Shown here: positions 6,266-12,374 of the stretch, piece by piece
Position numbering within the stretch: the first letter of the stretch is position 1
Layout of the letters: every line of letters starts with the position of its first letter
From: CAZEQJ01 sp964514385
GTDB taxonomy: Bacteria; Bacteroidota; Bacteroidia; Cytophagales; Cyclobacteriaceae
Reading direction: 5' to 3'
DNA length: 12,374 nucleotides
NCBI GenBank assembly: GCA_964514385.1
Contig: CAZEQJ010000060.1
Span: forward strand, 1 to 12,374
Made by a program: the position numbers and the translations under genes
The notes under the pieces: model-generated
Told to the model about the DNA's origin: nothing
Seen by the model: only the letters and a program-made list of their open reading frames with translations
Databases searched by the model: none

Positions 6266-8266
6266 ATGTATTTAACTTGTTTCCGTTGCCTGTTTCTCAT
6301 ACTCCCCCTACTGCTTGGTGGTTGTGTGCCTTCTGAATCTATGAAAAAATACCTACGGCTAGCGGAAAGTAACAGACCCGAGCTTGAAGAAGTATTGGAT
6401 CATTACAAGGATGATAGTCTGAAGCTTGACGCTGCCCGGCATCTGATTAGGCAGATGACACGCGAAAAGGGTATTTTTCTATACAATGCCGATTATGAAA
6501 CATTTTCGCAAAAGATGTACGACTCCATGGCTAATACTCCCATCTATTTATCAACAGACACCATGGTGCATAAATACCTGCGATCCCATACATTTACTAA
6601 TATTTGGGATTACTATCAGGACAGTATCCGTAGTTTTCAGTTTGAAACCCGTTATGATTTACAGCATATATCTGCTGATTTTTTGATTGAAAATATCGAT
6701 TATGCTTTTAAAGCCTGGGAATTACCCTGGGCCAGAGGTATTTCCTATGAGATGTTTAAAGAATATATCCTCCCCTATCGCTATGGCAATGAATCATTGA
6801 GATCCTGGAGAAAATACTACTGGGATTATTTTGAACCAGTGATTAAGCAACTAGGAAATGAAACCGATCCATTAGCCGCGTCTATTGCCATCAATGAATA
6901 CATCAAAAAAGATTTTTGGGGAAACAAACGCTTACATGATGCCAGCCGACCACGCCAAAGCCCCATCCACCTGCTTAAAGGACTTTTTGCCGGAAGATGT
7001 GAGGATCAGGCCGGGTTAGGCATATCTACCATGCGTGCGTTGGGTATCCCTACAGCCGAGTTGATCATACCCAACTGGGGAAAACGACCTGTAGGCCATA
7101 GTTTTACAGCGATCTACAATCATCAAACCGATGAGTGGATCGATTTTCATGCAGGAGATATCAATCCGGGCGACAACACGACTACAGGTATGCCAAAAGC
7201 TTATCTTTATGGCAACTGGAAAGATGGTGACGCAGAAAACAAACTGCATTATTTCGAACATCTAATGGATGTAACTGACTGGTTTACACCTACCGCCACG
7301 ATCAACGTAAATGTGCCGGATAGCATAAATGAAACATATGTCTATCTCTGCACCTTTGATAATACACGGTGGAGGCCTGTCATGTGGGCAAAGTCTAAAG
7401 ACGGCATGGTGAGATTTGAAAAAATGGGCAGCGGCATGGTCTATTTACCCATGTATTATAAGAATGATCAGCTGGTTCCATTTGGATTACCATTGTCAGT
7501 AGGTTTAGCAGGAGATATTACTCCGTTATCCGTATCTGGTAAACATCGCGAGGTCACCTTGTTTCGAAAATACACCACGGATACGGCAACGATAAATCAA
7601 CGAATGGAGGACTTAGAAGGAGGCTATTTTCAGGTCGCTACTAAAGCAGATTTTTCAGACGCTAAAACAGTACATTCGATTACAGATTGCAATAACTATT
7701 ACCCTACTCAAGTATCTATTCCTCCTGTAAAAGGAAGGTATGTACGGTATATGTCACCTAACGTGGAGCGTAATTTTAAGAGTGGCCCTGCTATGCTTGC
7801 GTTTTATTCCTCAGAAAGGAAAATGAGTGGGGAGTTCATTTCTTCTGAACCTTTTTTAACTCGAAACTTAGAAGCCGTTTTCGATGATAACTTACTCACA
7901 TATGTCAGTCTGATTCCCACGAATGAAGAAAAACTACCGAGAGGTTTAGGAGGTGACTTCATGGTGATCAAAGGTGATCCTGCATTTACCTGGGTAGGCA
8001 TGGATCTGGGCGAAGTTCATGAGATAGACGCCATTGCATATTGTCCTCAAAATGATAAGAACGGGATTTACCCCGGTAATCGATACCAGCTACAATATTG
8101 GGATAACAATCAATGGAACTACCTGCCCTCACAAATAGCCAGTGATTATCAATTAACGTATACAGACCTTCCTAAGGGTACGCTTTACTGGCTATCGTGC
8201 CTGGATGAAGGAAAAGAGGAGCGGATATTTACTTTAGATGAAGAAGGAAAGCAGGTGTGGTGGTGA
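6266..8266 (+). CDS. Lipoprotein with transglutaminase-like domain and C-terminal discoidin-like (F5/8 type C) domain
   Basis: 666 aa, the only plus-strand gene. The signal ends in LLGGC, giving lipidated Cys20. The middle holds a transglutaminase-like / cysteine protease fold core: Cys245 in GRCEDQAGLG, His278 in VGHSFTA, and Asp293 in EWIDFHAGD form the expected Cys-His-Asp triad. Residues near 530-640 look like a galactose-binding discoidin domain (FDDNLLTYV, WVGMDLGEVHEIDAIAY, NRYQLQYWDNNQW). Bacteroidota use such lipoproteins in cell-surface protein or glycan handling; the reaction could be peptide hydrolysis or amide transfer, and the substrate is unknown. It diverges from the peptide/propeller operon across 93 bp. 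It could process or crosslink the peptides or be unrelated; position alone does not decide. Its base composition is more like lepB than like the AT-rich propellers. Confidence 0.85.
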   Translation: MYLTCFRCLFLILPLLLGGCVPSESMKKYLRLAESNRPELEEVLDHYKDDSLKLDAARHLIRQMTREKGIFLYNADYETFSQKMYDSMANTPIYLSTDTMVHKYLRSHTFTNIWDYYQDSIRSFQFETRYDLQHISADFLIENIDYAFKAWELPWARGISYEMFKEYILPYRYGNESLRSWRKYYWDYFEPVIKQLGNETDPLAASIAINEYIKKDFWGNKRLHDASRPRQSPIHLLKGLFAGRCEDQAGLGISTMRALGIPTAELIIPNWGKRPVGHSFTAIYNHQTDEWIDFHAGDINPGDNTTTGMPKAYLYGNWKDGDAENKLHYFEHLMDVTDWFTPTATINVNVPDSINETYVYLCTFDNTRWRPVMWAKSKDGMVRFEKMGSGMVYLPMYYKNDQLVPFGLPLSVGLAGDITPLSVSGKHREVTLFRKYTTDTATINQRMEDLEGGYFQVATKADFSDAKTVHSITDCNNYYPTQVSIPPVKGRYVRYMSPNVERNFKSGPAMLAFYSSERKMSGEFISSEPFLTRNLEAVFDDNLLTYVSLIPTNEEKLPRGLGGDFMVIKGDPAFTWVGMDLGEVHEIDAIAYCPQNDKNGIYPGNRYQLQYWDNNQWNYLPSQIASDYQLTYTDLPKGTLYWLSCLDEGKEERIFTLDEEGKQVWW

Positions 8267-8339
8267 TTTTGATTTTAGGGAGAGGCTGATTATAAGATTT
8301 TAGCTGAGTGCTGCTATTCGCTCAATGGGTTGGTTTGTT

Positions 8340-8371
8340 TAAGGGTTGAATCGTAGAACTGGCTAATTGTC
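8340..8371. repeat. Intergenic repeat block 1, copy 1
   Basis: This 32-bp block, starting taagggttgaat and ending taattgtc, matches 10626-10657 with four mismatches by hand alignment and no gaps. Both copies lie in gaps next to propeller genes. Confidence 0.7.
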
Positions 8372-8391
8372 TAATCGAAGAGTTAGCTGCT

Positions 8392-8436
8392 AGCTGGAAG
8401 CTCGAAGCGAGGTGGTTTAGCTGAGAGCTCCCAGCT
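8392..8436. repeat. Imperfect inverted repeat (hairpin)
   Basis: The arms agctggaagctc (8392-8403) and gagctcccagct (8425-8436) pair over 12 positions with one mismatch around a loop of 21 bases. No T run follows on either strand, so a simple intrinsic terminator is not supported. The nearby copies of gctgctagc suggest a repeat-derived segment. Confidence 0.55.
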
Positions 8437-8484
8437 GCTAGCTTCTGGCTCATAGGAAGTCTATGCCTGAATAGCGTTGACCCT

Positions 8485-8516
8485 GAATATACTTCGAAGA
8501 TGAAGCTCGTCGAGTG
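8485..8516. repeat. Intergenic repeat block 2, copy 1
   Basis: This block, from gaatatactt to gaagctcgtcgagtg, matches about 10720-10752, allowing a base or two of indel. In the other copy the block runs directly into block 3; here about 127 bp separate the two. The other copy carries gacga-agc-tcgtc, a 5-bp hairpin. Confidence 0.6.
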
Positions 8517-8577
8517 GGTCAACAATAATGTAGGGATGTATCGCTAGACTGGCAGGAAGACAGGAGACGAGCAATTA

Positions 8578-8607
8578 TACGTAACTTTATAATCAAAATG
8601 TTACGTA
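8578..8607. repeat. 8-bp perfect inverted repeat
   Basis: tacgtaac at 8578-8585 and gttacgta at 8600-8607 are perfect inverted copies around 14 AT-rich bases. It lies inside the segment that interrupts the intergenic repeat relative to its other copy. It could be an operator, a hairpin or part of a small mobile element. Confidence 0.5.
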
Positions 8608-8643
8608 ACTTTTATGTTGGCGAGTTCCAATAGATAAGCGCAT

Positions 8644-8761
8644 CGAGTAATGCTGACTTCGATGGCTGAGCTTGTCCAAGCCTGAGCCCGTCGTCGGGTC
8701 CGACCAGGTGCAGCCGGGCGGGAAGTGTAGAGAATATCAGTAATTTATTGAGACGAGCGGT
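8644..8761. repeat. Intergenic repeat block 3, copy 1 (structured)
   Basis: This block aligns with 10748-10851, with one extra stretch of about 15 bp here near 8670-8685. The strongest shared part is accaggt...gccgggcgggaagtgtagaga (from 8703) followed by a cagtaatttattgagacgag-like tail. A small hairpin, gcccg-tcgt-cgggt, lies at 8686-8699; the other copy has a different but also pairing hairpin at the same place. Confidence 0.7.
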
Positions 8762-8870
8762 CGTGTTGTACTAATGTATTGATGAAGGAAGATAGAGTGA
8801 GATGTAAGCGTTACAAACTGGTGACTGATTTCATTTCCTTTCCGCTGTATTCACACCAGGATGAGGTGGG

Positions 8871-10073
8871 TCATTTTGATTTATATAAAAATAATACTGG
8901 GTCCTCTTGATCAGTAGTATTTAATAGCCTATTCCTATCTTCCTCCTCTAATAATCCATAATCATCCGACGAAGCAAGTGATTCACGCAACCAACCCAAT
9001 TCTCTGGAATGGACGACTTTAACAAATTCATCATTTTCAGTAACTGCCTTAAATAAAGGACTTTGTGGATTAGTCCCTGCCAAATCATCAATGTAATTAT
9101 TATACCGTTGAATCATTTTAGCTTTTCCATTATATTTTTGAATGAAGATAAGCGTAGGTAGTCTATTCTTCCACATGGTCAATATAACTATTTGGTTATT
9201 TTCAATAAAATTCATAGGACCAATTATTTTATCTGGAATCATAGTAGGATCATTAGCACTCAATCCCATGTAATCTGATTTTTTCATTATGTTTTCAGAA
9301 GATAAAACTATATATGCTGAGGGAATTCCGTTATCAAAGGAGTAAACTGTATCCAAAAAGGGTTCATAAAACCTATAAATATTTTCATTGACGAAAAATG
9401 ATTCATCTGTTCCAAGAGATAAATTCCAACTCTTTCCATACTTTGAAGAAGGAAAATAACTGGCTATTTTTCCCCCATTAAAATCAAAATTATGTAGTAA
9501 ATATTCATCGTCTAAGGTTCTTAATAAATCAAGAGCGTGTAATATTCCCGTGTCATTTATAAGACAAAAGTCATTAAAATATGGACTATTTAAAGTAATA
9601 TCATTTAAAAACTTTCCATCAAAATCATAAATAATAAGCTTTCTACTAATATAATCTAACACATAAATTTTTTTATTCTTTTCATCTATTCTAAATGATC
9701 TGGGTGAGGTATACTCACCTGGTCCACGACCAACCTTACCTATTTTACGTAAAAATTTTCCTTTTTCATTAAACACTAACAATGATTTAAAACTCCTATC
9801 TAAAACATAATATAAATCATCATGTGTTCTCAGTTGATCAATGTTACCCACAATACATTCATCAGTTGTTTCTAAAAAAACTAATTTTACGTTACTAAAA
9901 TGTTCTGAATATAATATATCATCAGTAGTGCCTACACTATCTAAATCAATTATGAATGCATTATCATCTAATGATTTTTCTGAATCTACACTACATTGAC
10001 AGAAAAACAATGAGGCTAAAATAAGAGCGAGCAGAAGTGGAATACTTCTGCCCTTTCTTTCAAAAAAACGCAT
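8871..10073 (-). CDS. 6-bladed beta-propeller lipoprotein (propeller 3)
   Basis: 400 aa from the ATG at 10073-10071. I chose this start because it is followed at once by a lipoprotein signal (basic RKGR, hydrophobic core, then FFCQC with Cys25 or Cys27). The open frame runs 47 codons further upstream, but that part overlaps the peptide gene and would bury the signal. Motifs are VKLVFLETTDEC (62-73), GKVGRGPGEY (112-121) and a C-terminal DQEDPVLFLY. It begins 37 bp after the stop of peptide B and is presumably co-transcribed with it. It is the third peptide-propeller pair seen. Binding of the cognate peptide is inference; the fold assignment is well supported. Confidence 0.86.
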   Translation of the reverse strand: MRFFERKGRSIPLLLALILASLFFCQCSVDSEKSLDDNAFIIDLDSVGTTDDILYSEHFSNVKLVFLETTDECIVGNIDQLRTHDDLYYVLDRSFKSLLVFNEKGKFLRKIGKVGRGPGEYTSPRSFRIDEKNKKIYVLDYISRKLIIYDFDGKFLNDITLNSPYFNDFCLINDTGILHALDLLRTLDDEYLLHNFDFNGGKIASYFPSSKYGKSWNLSLGTDESFFVNENIYRFYEPFLDTVYSFDNGIPSAYIVLSSENIMKKSDYMGLSANDPTMIPDKIIGPMNFIENNQIVILTMWKNRLPTLIFIQKYNGKAKMIQRYNNYIDDLAGTNPQSPLFKAVTENDEFVKVVHSRELGWLRESLASSDDYGLLEEEDRNRLLNTTDQEDPVLFLYKSK

Positions 10074-10110
10074 ATTCTGTTGGTTAAGATGAAGGGAAAT
10101 TTTAAGAAGA

Positions 10111-10464
10111 TCAACCTTGGCAATCACCTGGAGATGTTTCATCACAAACTGTAGTAGCATATTCTTCTCCTTCACACAGACGTTGTTGAAGAGTACCAAC
10201 ATCACAACCTCCAATTTCTCCTGGATTGCAAGTTAAAGTCCAATCAGTAAAATGACAACCATTAGAAAATGTAATAAAGGGAACGGCTGTCGTGCTACAG
10301 ATAGAACCACCCCCACCTTCCTCAAACGCCTCAGCGCTGCTTACCATCTCATCCAGTGTAAGGTTGGAGAATAATTTCGTTTCAGGTTGGCTAATATATA
10401 GGTTATACCCCATCAGCCCCATTACGGCTACTATGCCCAGGATTTTAAAGACATGTTTTTTCAT
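10111..10464 (-). CDS. Small exported Cys-rich peptide precursor, AFEEGGGG leader (peptide B)
   Basis: 117 aa. The leader has a Lys/His-rich start and a hydrophobic segment at residues 5-24. A linker follows with SNLTLDEM and then VSSAEAFEEGGGG (41-53). The core of 64 residues (54-117) has seven cysteines (SIC, NGC, LTC, GGC, LC, VC, GDC) and is acidic. The leader up to GGGG is identical to the visible leader of the peptide at the right edge, while the core shows no alignable similarity to it beyond Cys and Gly. The predicted cut is AEA|FEE after Ala46, about 22 residues beyond the membrane segment, unusually far for a normal signal peptide. The layout parallels NVEALA proteins. Seven cysteines leave one unpaired, or one to bind something. 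Function unknown. Confidence 0.82.
   Translation of the reverse strand: MKKHVFKILGIVAVMGLMGYNLYISQPETKLFSNLTLDEMVSSAEAFEEGGGGSICSTTAVPFITFSNGCHFTDWTLTCNPGEIGGCDVGTLQQRLCEGEEYATTVCDETSPGDCQG
10307..10448. repeat. Leader-coding repeat, copy B (pairs with 12233-12374)
   Basis: 142 bp align without gaps to 12233-12374 with eight mismatches by hand count, all synonymous. The match begins at the glycine codons (ccacccccacc on the plus strand) and drops to nothing on the core side. It runs off the window on the other copy. Confidence 0.9.
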
Positions 10465-10608
10465 CTTGCTTTGTTTTTATGTGAATAATTAATTGATCAG
10501 TGTGAATGATATTTGTGGTTGTGGTCATAATTGAAATGAAGTTACAAAGCATCATTCAGAAAGCAAAATAATCGTTTTTTTTTATGATTTTACTTATTTT
10601 TTATTCTG
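10422..10608. repeat. Duplicated leader-plus-upstream region, copy B
   Basis: Aligns with 1-188. It covers the first codons of peptide B and about 144 bp upstream of its ATG. The exact shared stretches lie at 10499-10515 and 10534-10551; the T run is 10575-10583. It is the probable promoter and 5' UTR of the peptide B-propeller 3 pair, although no exact promoter box is visible. Confidence 0.85.
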
Positions 10609-10625
10609 TTCAATGTTGTTTTGCC

Positions 10626-10657
10626 TAAGGGTTGAATTGTTGAACTGTTTAATTGTC
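10626..10657. repeat. Intergenic repeat block 1, copy 2
   Basis: Matches 8340-8371 at 28 of 32 positions, in the same orientation and about 110 bp before the other shared blocks. Confidence 0.7.
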
Positions 10658-10719
10658 CAGGTGACAGACGCTGAAGCTCAAAGCAAGCAACTAATAGCTA
10701 TCAAGTTACGAGATAACTA

Positions 10720-10851
10720 GAAATATACTTTAAAAGACGAAGCTCGTCGAGTGATGCTGACTTCGATCACTGAGTCCGTTGCCACGGGCTACCAGGTACG
10801 GCCGGGCGGGAAGTGTAGAGAGAATGCCAGTATTTTATCGAGATGAGTGGT
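10720..10851. repeat. Intergenic repeat blocks 2 and 3, copy 2 (contiguous form)
   Basis: Here block 2 (10720-10752) and block 3 (10748-10851) are continuous, overlapping at cgagtg, unlike at 8485-8761. The hairpin gtccgt-tgcc-acgggc at 10774-10789 corresponds in position to gcccg-tcgt-cgggt in the other copy. The sequences differ, but both pair. The motif gccgggcgggaagtgtagag follows. Confidence 0.7.
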
Positions 10852-10920
10852 GATGTTTAGGCAGGTTGGGTATCCGTTAGATAGTTGGTGGGTGGTGTTG
10901 CTGGACCCAGGAGTATGTTC

Positions 10921-12081
10921 CTACATATTCATAGGATCCTTAATTTTCAAGAATGATAGAACTACAAAATCATTTTTATCAAGTTGAGATACCATTTTAT
11001 TAAATTTAGTATTCTTCAAATTTAGATTTTGTTCTAAATAATGCTCTTTGATTCTTCTTGTTGACATTATGTTTATTAGACAATCATCATGAACACCCAT
11101 AATGAAAATAGAAGATAGGCCATTATCCACATCATTAGTGATATCCATAACATTTATCTTTTTCCCTGATTCCAAATGATAAAATAGATAGGGATTAAAT
11201 TGGCCTCTATAATTATTAATAATCCATTCATTTGTCATAAAAATCGACATAGCATTACAAGTATTTGAGTTATTTGATAAAAATAATGAAGCCTCCCCAT
11301 ATGACATTTTTGATAATTGAGCCAATTCTTTTTTCTTCATTCCCATTTCACCAAAATCAATCTGAAGAAAAGGCTCCATATTACCTTTTGAAAATTTGTA
11401 TATAGTGTTATCGAAATCGCGTGAAAATAATATGTTTCCAGAATTGTTTCGAGTAAAAGAAAAATGATTTCTTACATAAGGATATTCTTGATCGAAAATC
11501 ATTAAACAGTCATTTTTTTCTGACTTCACATTAAATAAACTCATATTACAACCGATCCTCCTTTCATTTAAGAAGTAAAAAAGATAATTTTCATTGTCAA
11601 CTTTTTTAAATCTTGTTGGTATAAAAGGAAGTTTAATTCTTCTAACAAAACCTCCCTTCTTATCCAAAACTAAAATAGCTCCTCTACTATCTAAAATTTC
11701 TATAATTCCATTTTTGTCATCCAGGTCAAAATCGACAGGTAGAACATATTCTTCCGGTCCTTTTCCAACTCTGGTAATACTATTAATCAGGTTACCTTTC
11801 AGATCATGAATGTAGAGTGTTTTTCTATTGTAAAAATCAAAGGAATACAGAAAAGTACCATCACTTAATATCTTATTTAAGGATAGAAATGGGCCATTTT
11901 CACCAGATTCAAGTATTAAATAGTCGATATTTTGAAATAAACTGCTAAAGGTGTTAACGTTGGGCACAAAATCCATGTCAACCAAGTCTGAACTAAATTC
12001 AACCATTGTGACTGTATTTAGGTCAGATCTTGTACATGAAATTAAAAGTAGTATAAAAATACTAACTATGACCGGTCTCAT
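10921..12081 (-). CDS. Divergent 6-bladed beta-propeller lipoprotein (propeller 4)
   Basis: 386 aa. The N-terminal signal ends in LLLISC (Cys16), a good lipobox. The family motifs are degenerate: FQNIDYLILESGEN (49-62) replaces the usual PLETxDE strand, VGKGPEEY (105-112) replaces GxGPGEY, and the C-terminus reads NDFVVLSF in place of DNPVIILY. It is still recognisable as a propeller from repeats such as IHDLKGNLIN. The ATG follows the peptide's TAA with no gap (TAAATG), so termination-reinitiation is likely. It is followed by 456 bp of repeat-bearing gap before the next peptide. Its divergence mirrors the unusual core of the peptide next to it, which would fit a co-evolving pair (inference). 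Confidence 0.8.
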   Translation of the reverse strand: MRPVIVSIFILLLISCTRSDLNTVTMVEFSSDLVDMDFVPNVNTFSSLFQNIDYLILESGENGPFLSLNKILSDGTFLYSFDFYNRKTLYIHDLKGNLINSITRVGKGPEEYVLPVDFDLDDKNGIIEILDSRGAILVLDKKGGFVRRIKLPFIPTRFKKVDNENYLFYFLNERRIGCNMSLFNVKSEKNDCLMIFDQEYPYVRNHFSFTRNNSGNILFSRDFDNTIYKFSKGNMEPFLQIDFGEMGMKKKELAQLSKMSYGEASLFLSNNSNTCNAMSIFMTNEWIINNYRGQFNPYLFYHLESGKKINVMDITNDVDNGLSSIFIMGVHDDCLINIMSTRRIKEHYLEQNLNLKNTKFNKMVSQLDKNDFVVLSFLKIKDPMNM

Positions 12082-12374
12082 TTAGTCGCAGACATCACTA
12101 CAATTATATTGACCATGCCATGATTCGCTACACTGAATGTCTAATATCTCAGCTGTACAACCTACAGGAGTCCATCCACAATAATCCCATTCAATTGTGT
12201 TGCAGTTCCATAAAAATTGCCATTCAATTTCCCCACCCCCACCTTCCTCAAACGCCTCAGCGCTACTTACCATCTCATCCAGGGTGAGATTGGAGAATAG
12301 TTTCGTTTCAGGCTGACTAATATACAGGTTATACCCCATCAGCCCCATTACGGCTACTATGCCCAGGATTTTAA
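12082..12374 (-). CDS. Small exported Cys-rich peptide precursor, AFEEGGGG leader, 5' end cut by window edge (peptide A)
   Basis: Ninety-six full codons are visible. The frame continues upstream of the internal Met (12348) as KILGIVAV, exactly as in peptide B, so the true start lies just beyond the right edge and the full length would be 102 aa. The leader is identical to that of peptide B through AFEEGGGG. The core of about 49 residues is different: Trp-rich (five Trp) and acidic, with six cysteines (NC, YC, GC, QC, NC, VC). The stop TAA is directly followed by the ATG of propeller 4. Predicted cleavage is AEA|FEE. The short aromatic Cys-rich core resembles a disulfide-stabilised mini-protein, but I recognise no family for it. 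Confidence 0.8.
   Translation of the reverse strand, partial: KILGIVAVMGLMGYNLYISQPETKLFSNLTLDEMVSSAEAFEEGGGGEIEWQFLWNCNTIEWDYCGWTPVGCTAEILDIQCSESWHGQYNCSDVCD
12233..12374. repeat. Leader-coding repeat, copy A (pairs with 10307-10448)
   Basis: A gapless match to 10307-10448, ending at the window edge. The first bases of the window (1 onward) are a third copy of the leader's 5' part. Confidence 0.9.

Larger units (their letters stand above)
8267..8870. other. 604-bp intergenic region between convergent genes, repeat-rich and non-coding
   Basis: The plus-strand lipoprotein and propeller 3 converge here. No ORF with a plausible start, signal or codon pattern was found. The region holds an imperfect hairpin (8392-8436), an 8-bp inverted repeat (8578-8607) and three blocks shared with the gap at 10619-10851 (8340-8371, 8485-8516, 8644-8761). 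No classic stem-loop plus T-tract terminator was seen for either gene. It is visibly richer in GC than the adjacent propeller genes. Confidence 0.7.
10609..10920. other. Intergenic stretch downstream of propeller 4, non-coding and repeat-bearing
   Basis: No plausible gene. It carries second copies of three repeat blocks found at 8340-8761. The bases at 10852-10920, next to the propeller 4 stop, show no recognisable signal and no stem-loop with T tract. Confidence 0.65.

Noticed and set aside
7016..7261. Minus-strand ORF within the transglutaminase-like gene
   Set aside because: Opposite the catalytic domain, whose motifs explain the open frame.
8322..8525. 67-codon minus-strand ORF in the gap
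   Set aside because: It lies across intergenic repeat and hairpin sequence, has a low-complexity Ser/Leu/Ala-rich translation, no family resemblance and no partner in the other repeat copy.
8578..8607. Inverted repeat as intrinsic terminator for the converging genes
   Set aside because: The stem is AT-rich with a 14-base loop, lies about 300 bp from either stop, and is followed by only a short T run (tttt).
10074..10214. N-terminal extension of propeller 3 (47 extra codons in frame)
   Set aside because: It overlaps the well-supported peptide B gene in another frame and would place the lipoprotein signal in the interior; the ATG at 10073 fits the family.
10111..10464. Classical lanthipeptide or double-glycine bacteriocin precursor
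   Set aside because: The leader has a membrane segment and an A-x-A|FEE site, and no modification enzyme or peptidase-containing ABC transporter is present in the window; the glycine run alone is not enough.
1..12374. CRISPR array, tRNA, rRNA, transposase or phage genes
   Set aside because: No regularly spaced short repeats, no tRNA cloverleaf noticed by eye, and no transposase, integrase or phage-like protein among the readable frames.

Overview
This window looks like an accessory locus from a member of the Bacteroidota, most likely a Cytophagales-type marine or soil bacterium; the genus cannot be fixed from the sequence. The clues are low GC, almost no Shine-Dalgarno sequences, many lipoproteins with short N-terminal signals, a long-form signal peptidase I, and four lipoproteins of the 6-bladed beta-propeller type (N-terminal 'PLETtdE'-like strand and 'GxGPGEY' motif).

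Layout. Apart from one gene, everything is on the minus strand and reads right to left. At the right edge a small Cys-rich secreted peptide (12082 to beyond the edge) abuts a propeller lipoprotein (10921-12081). A 456-bp gap with a duplicated upstream region and intergenic repeats follows. Next come a second peptide (10111-10464) and its propeller (8871-10073), then a 604-bp repeat-rich gap. A plus-strand lipoprotein with a transglutaminase-like domain (6266-8266) interrupts the series. Diverging from it is a tightly packed leftward series: propeller (5000-6172), peptide (4611-5003), peptide (4163-4570), propeller (2970-4157), a polytopic O-antigen-ligase-like protein with C-terminal TPRs (1206-2969), and signal peptidase I (190-1173). 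Position 43 leftward is the start of another peptide gene with the same leader as the two on the right. Both window edges therefore lie in copies of the same leader, and the array probably extends in both directions.

Interpretation. The small proteins have a membrane-spanning leader, a linker ending in [A/S]-[E/Q]-A-F-E-E followed by glycines, and a variable C-terminal part with 6-7 cysteines. The plan resembles the NVEALA proteins of Bacteroides, which also occur next to 6-bladed propeller genes. In the two right-hand peptides the visible leaders are identical in protein and differ only by synonymous changes in DNA, while the cores are unrelated in sequence. The inferred model is an export system: peptide precursors are inserted by the leader, cut at A|FEE by the co-encoded signal peptidase, possibly modified or handled by the ligase-like TPR membrane protein, and each bound by its own surface or periplasmic propeller lipoprotein. 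The module layout and the leader/core split are seen directly; function, cleavage site and partner binding are inferred.
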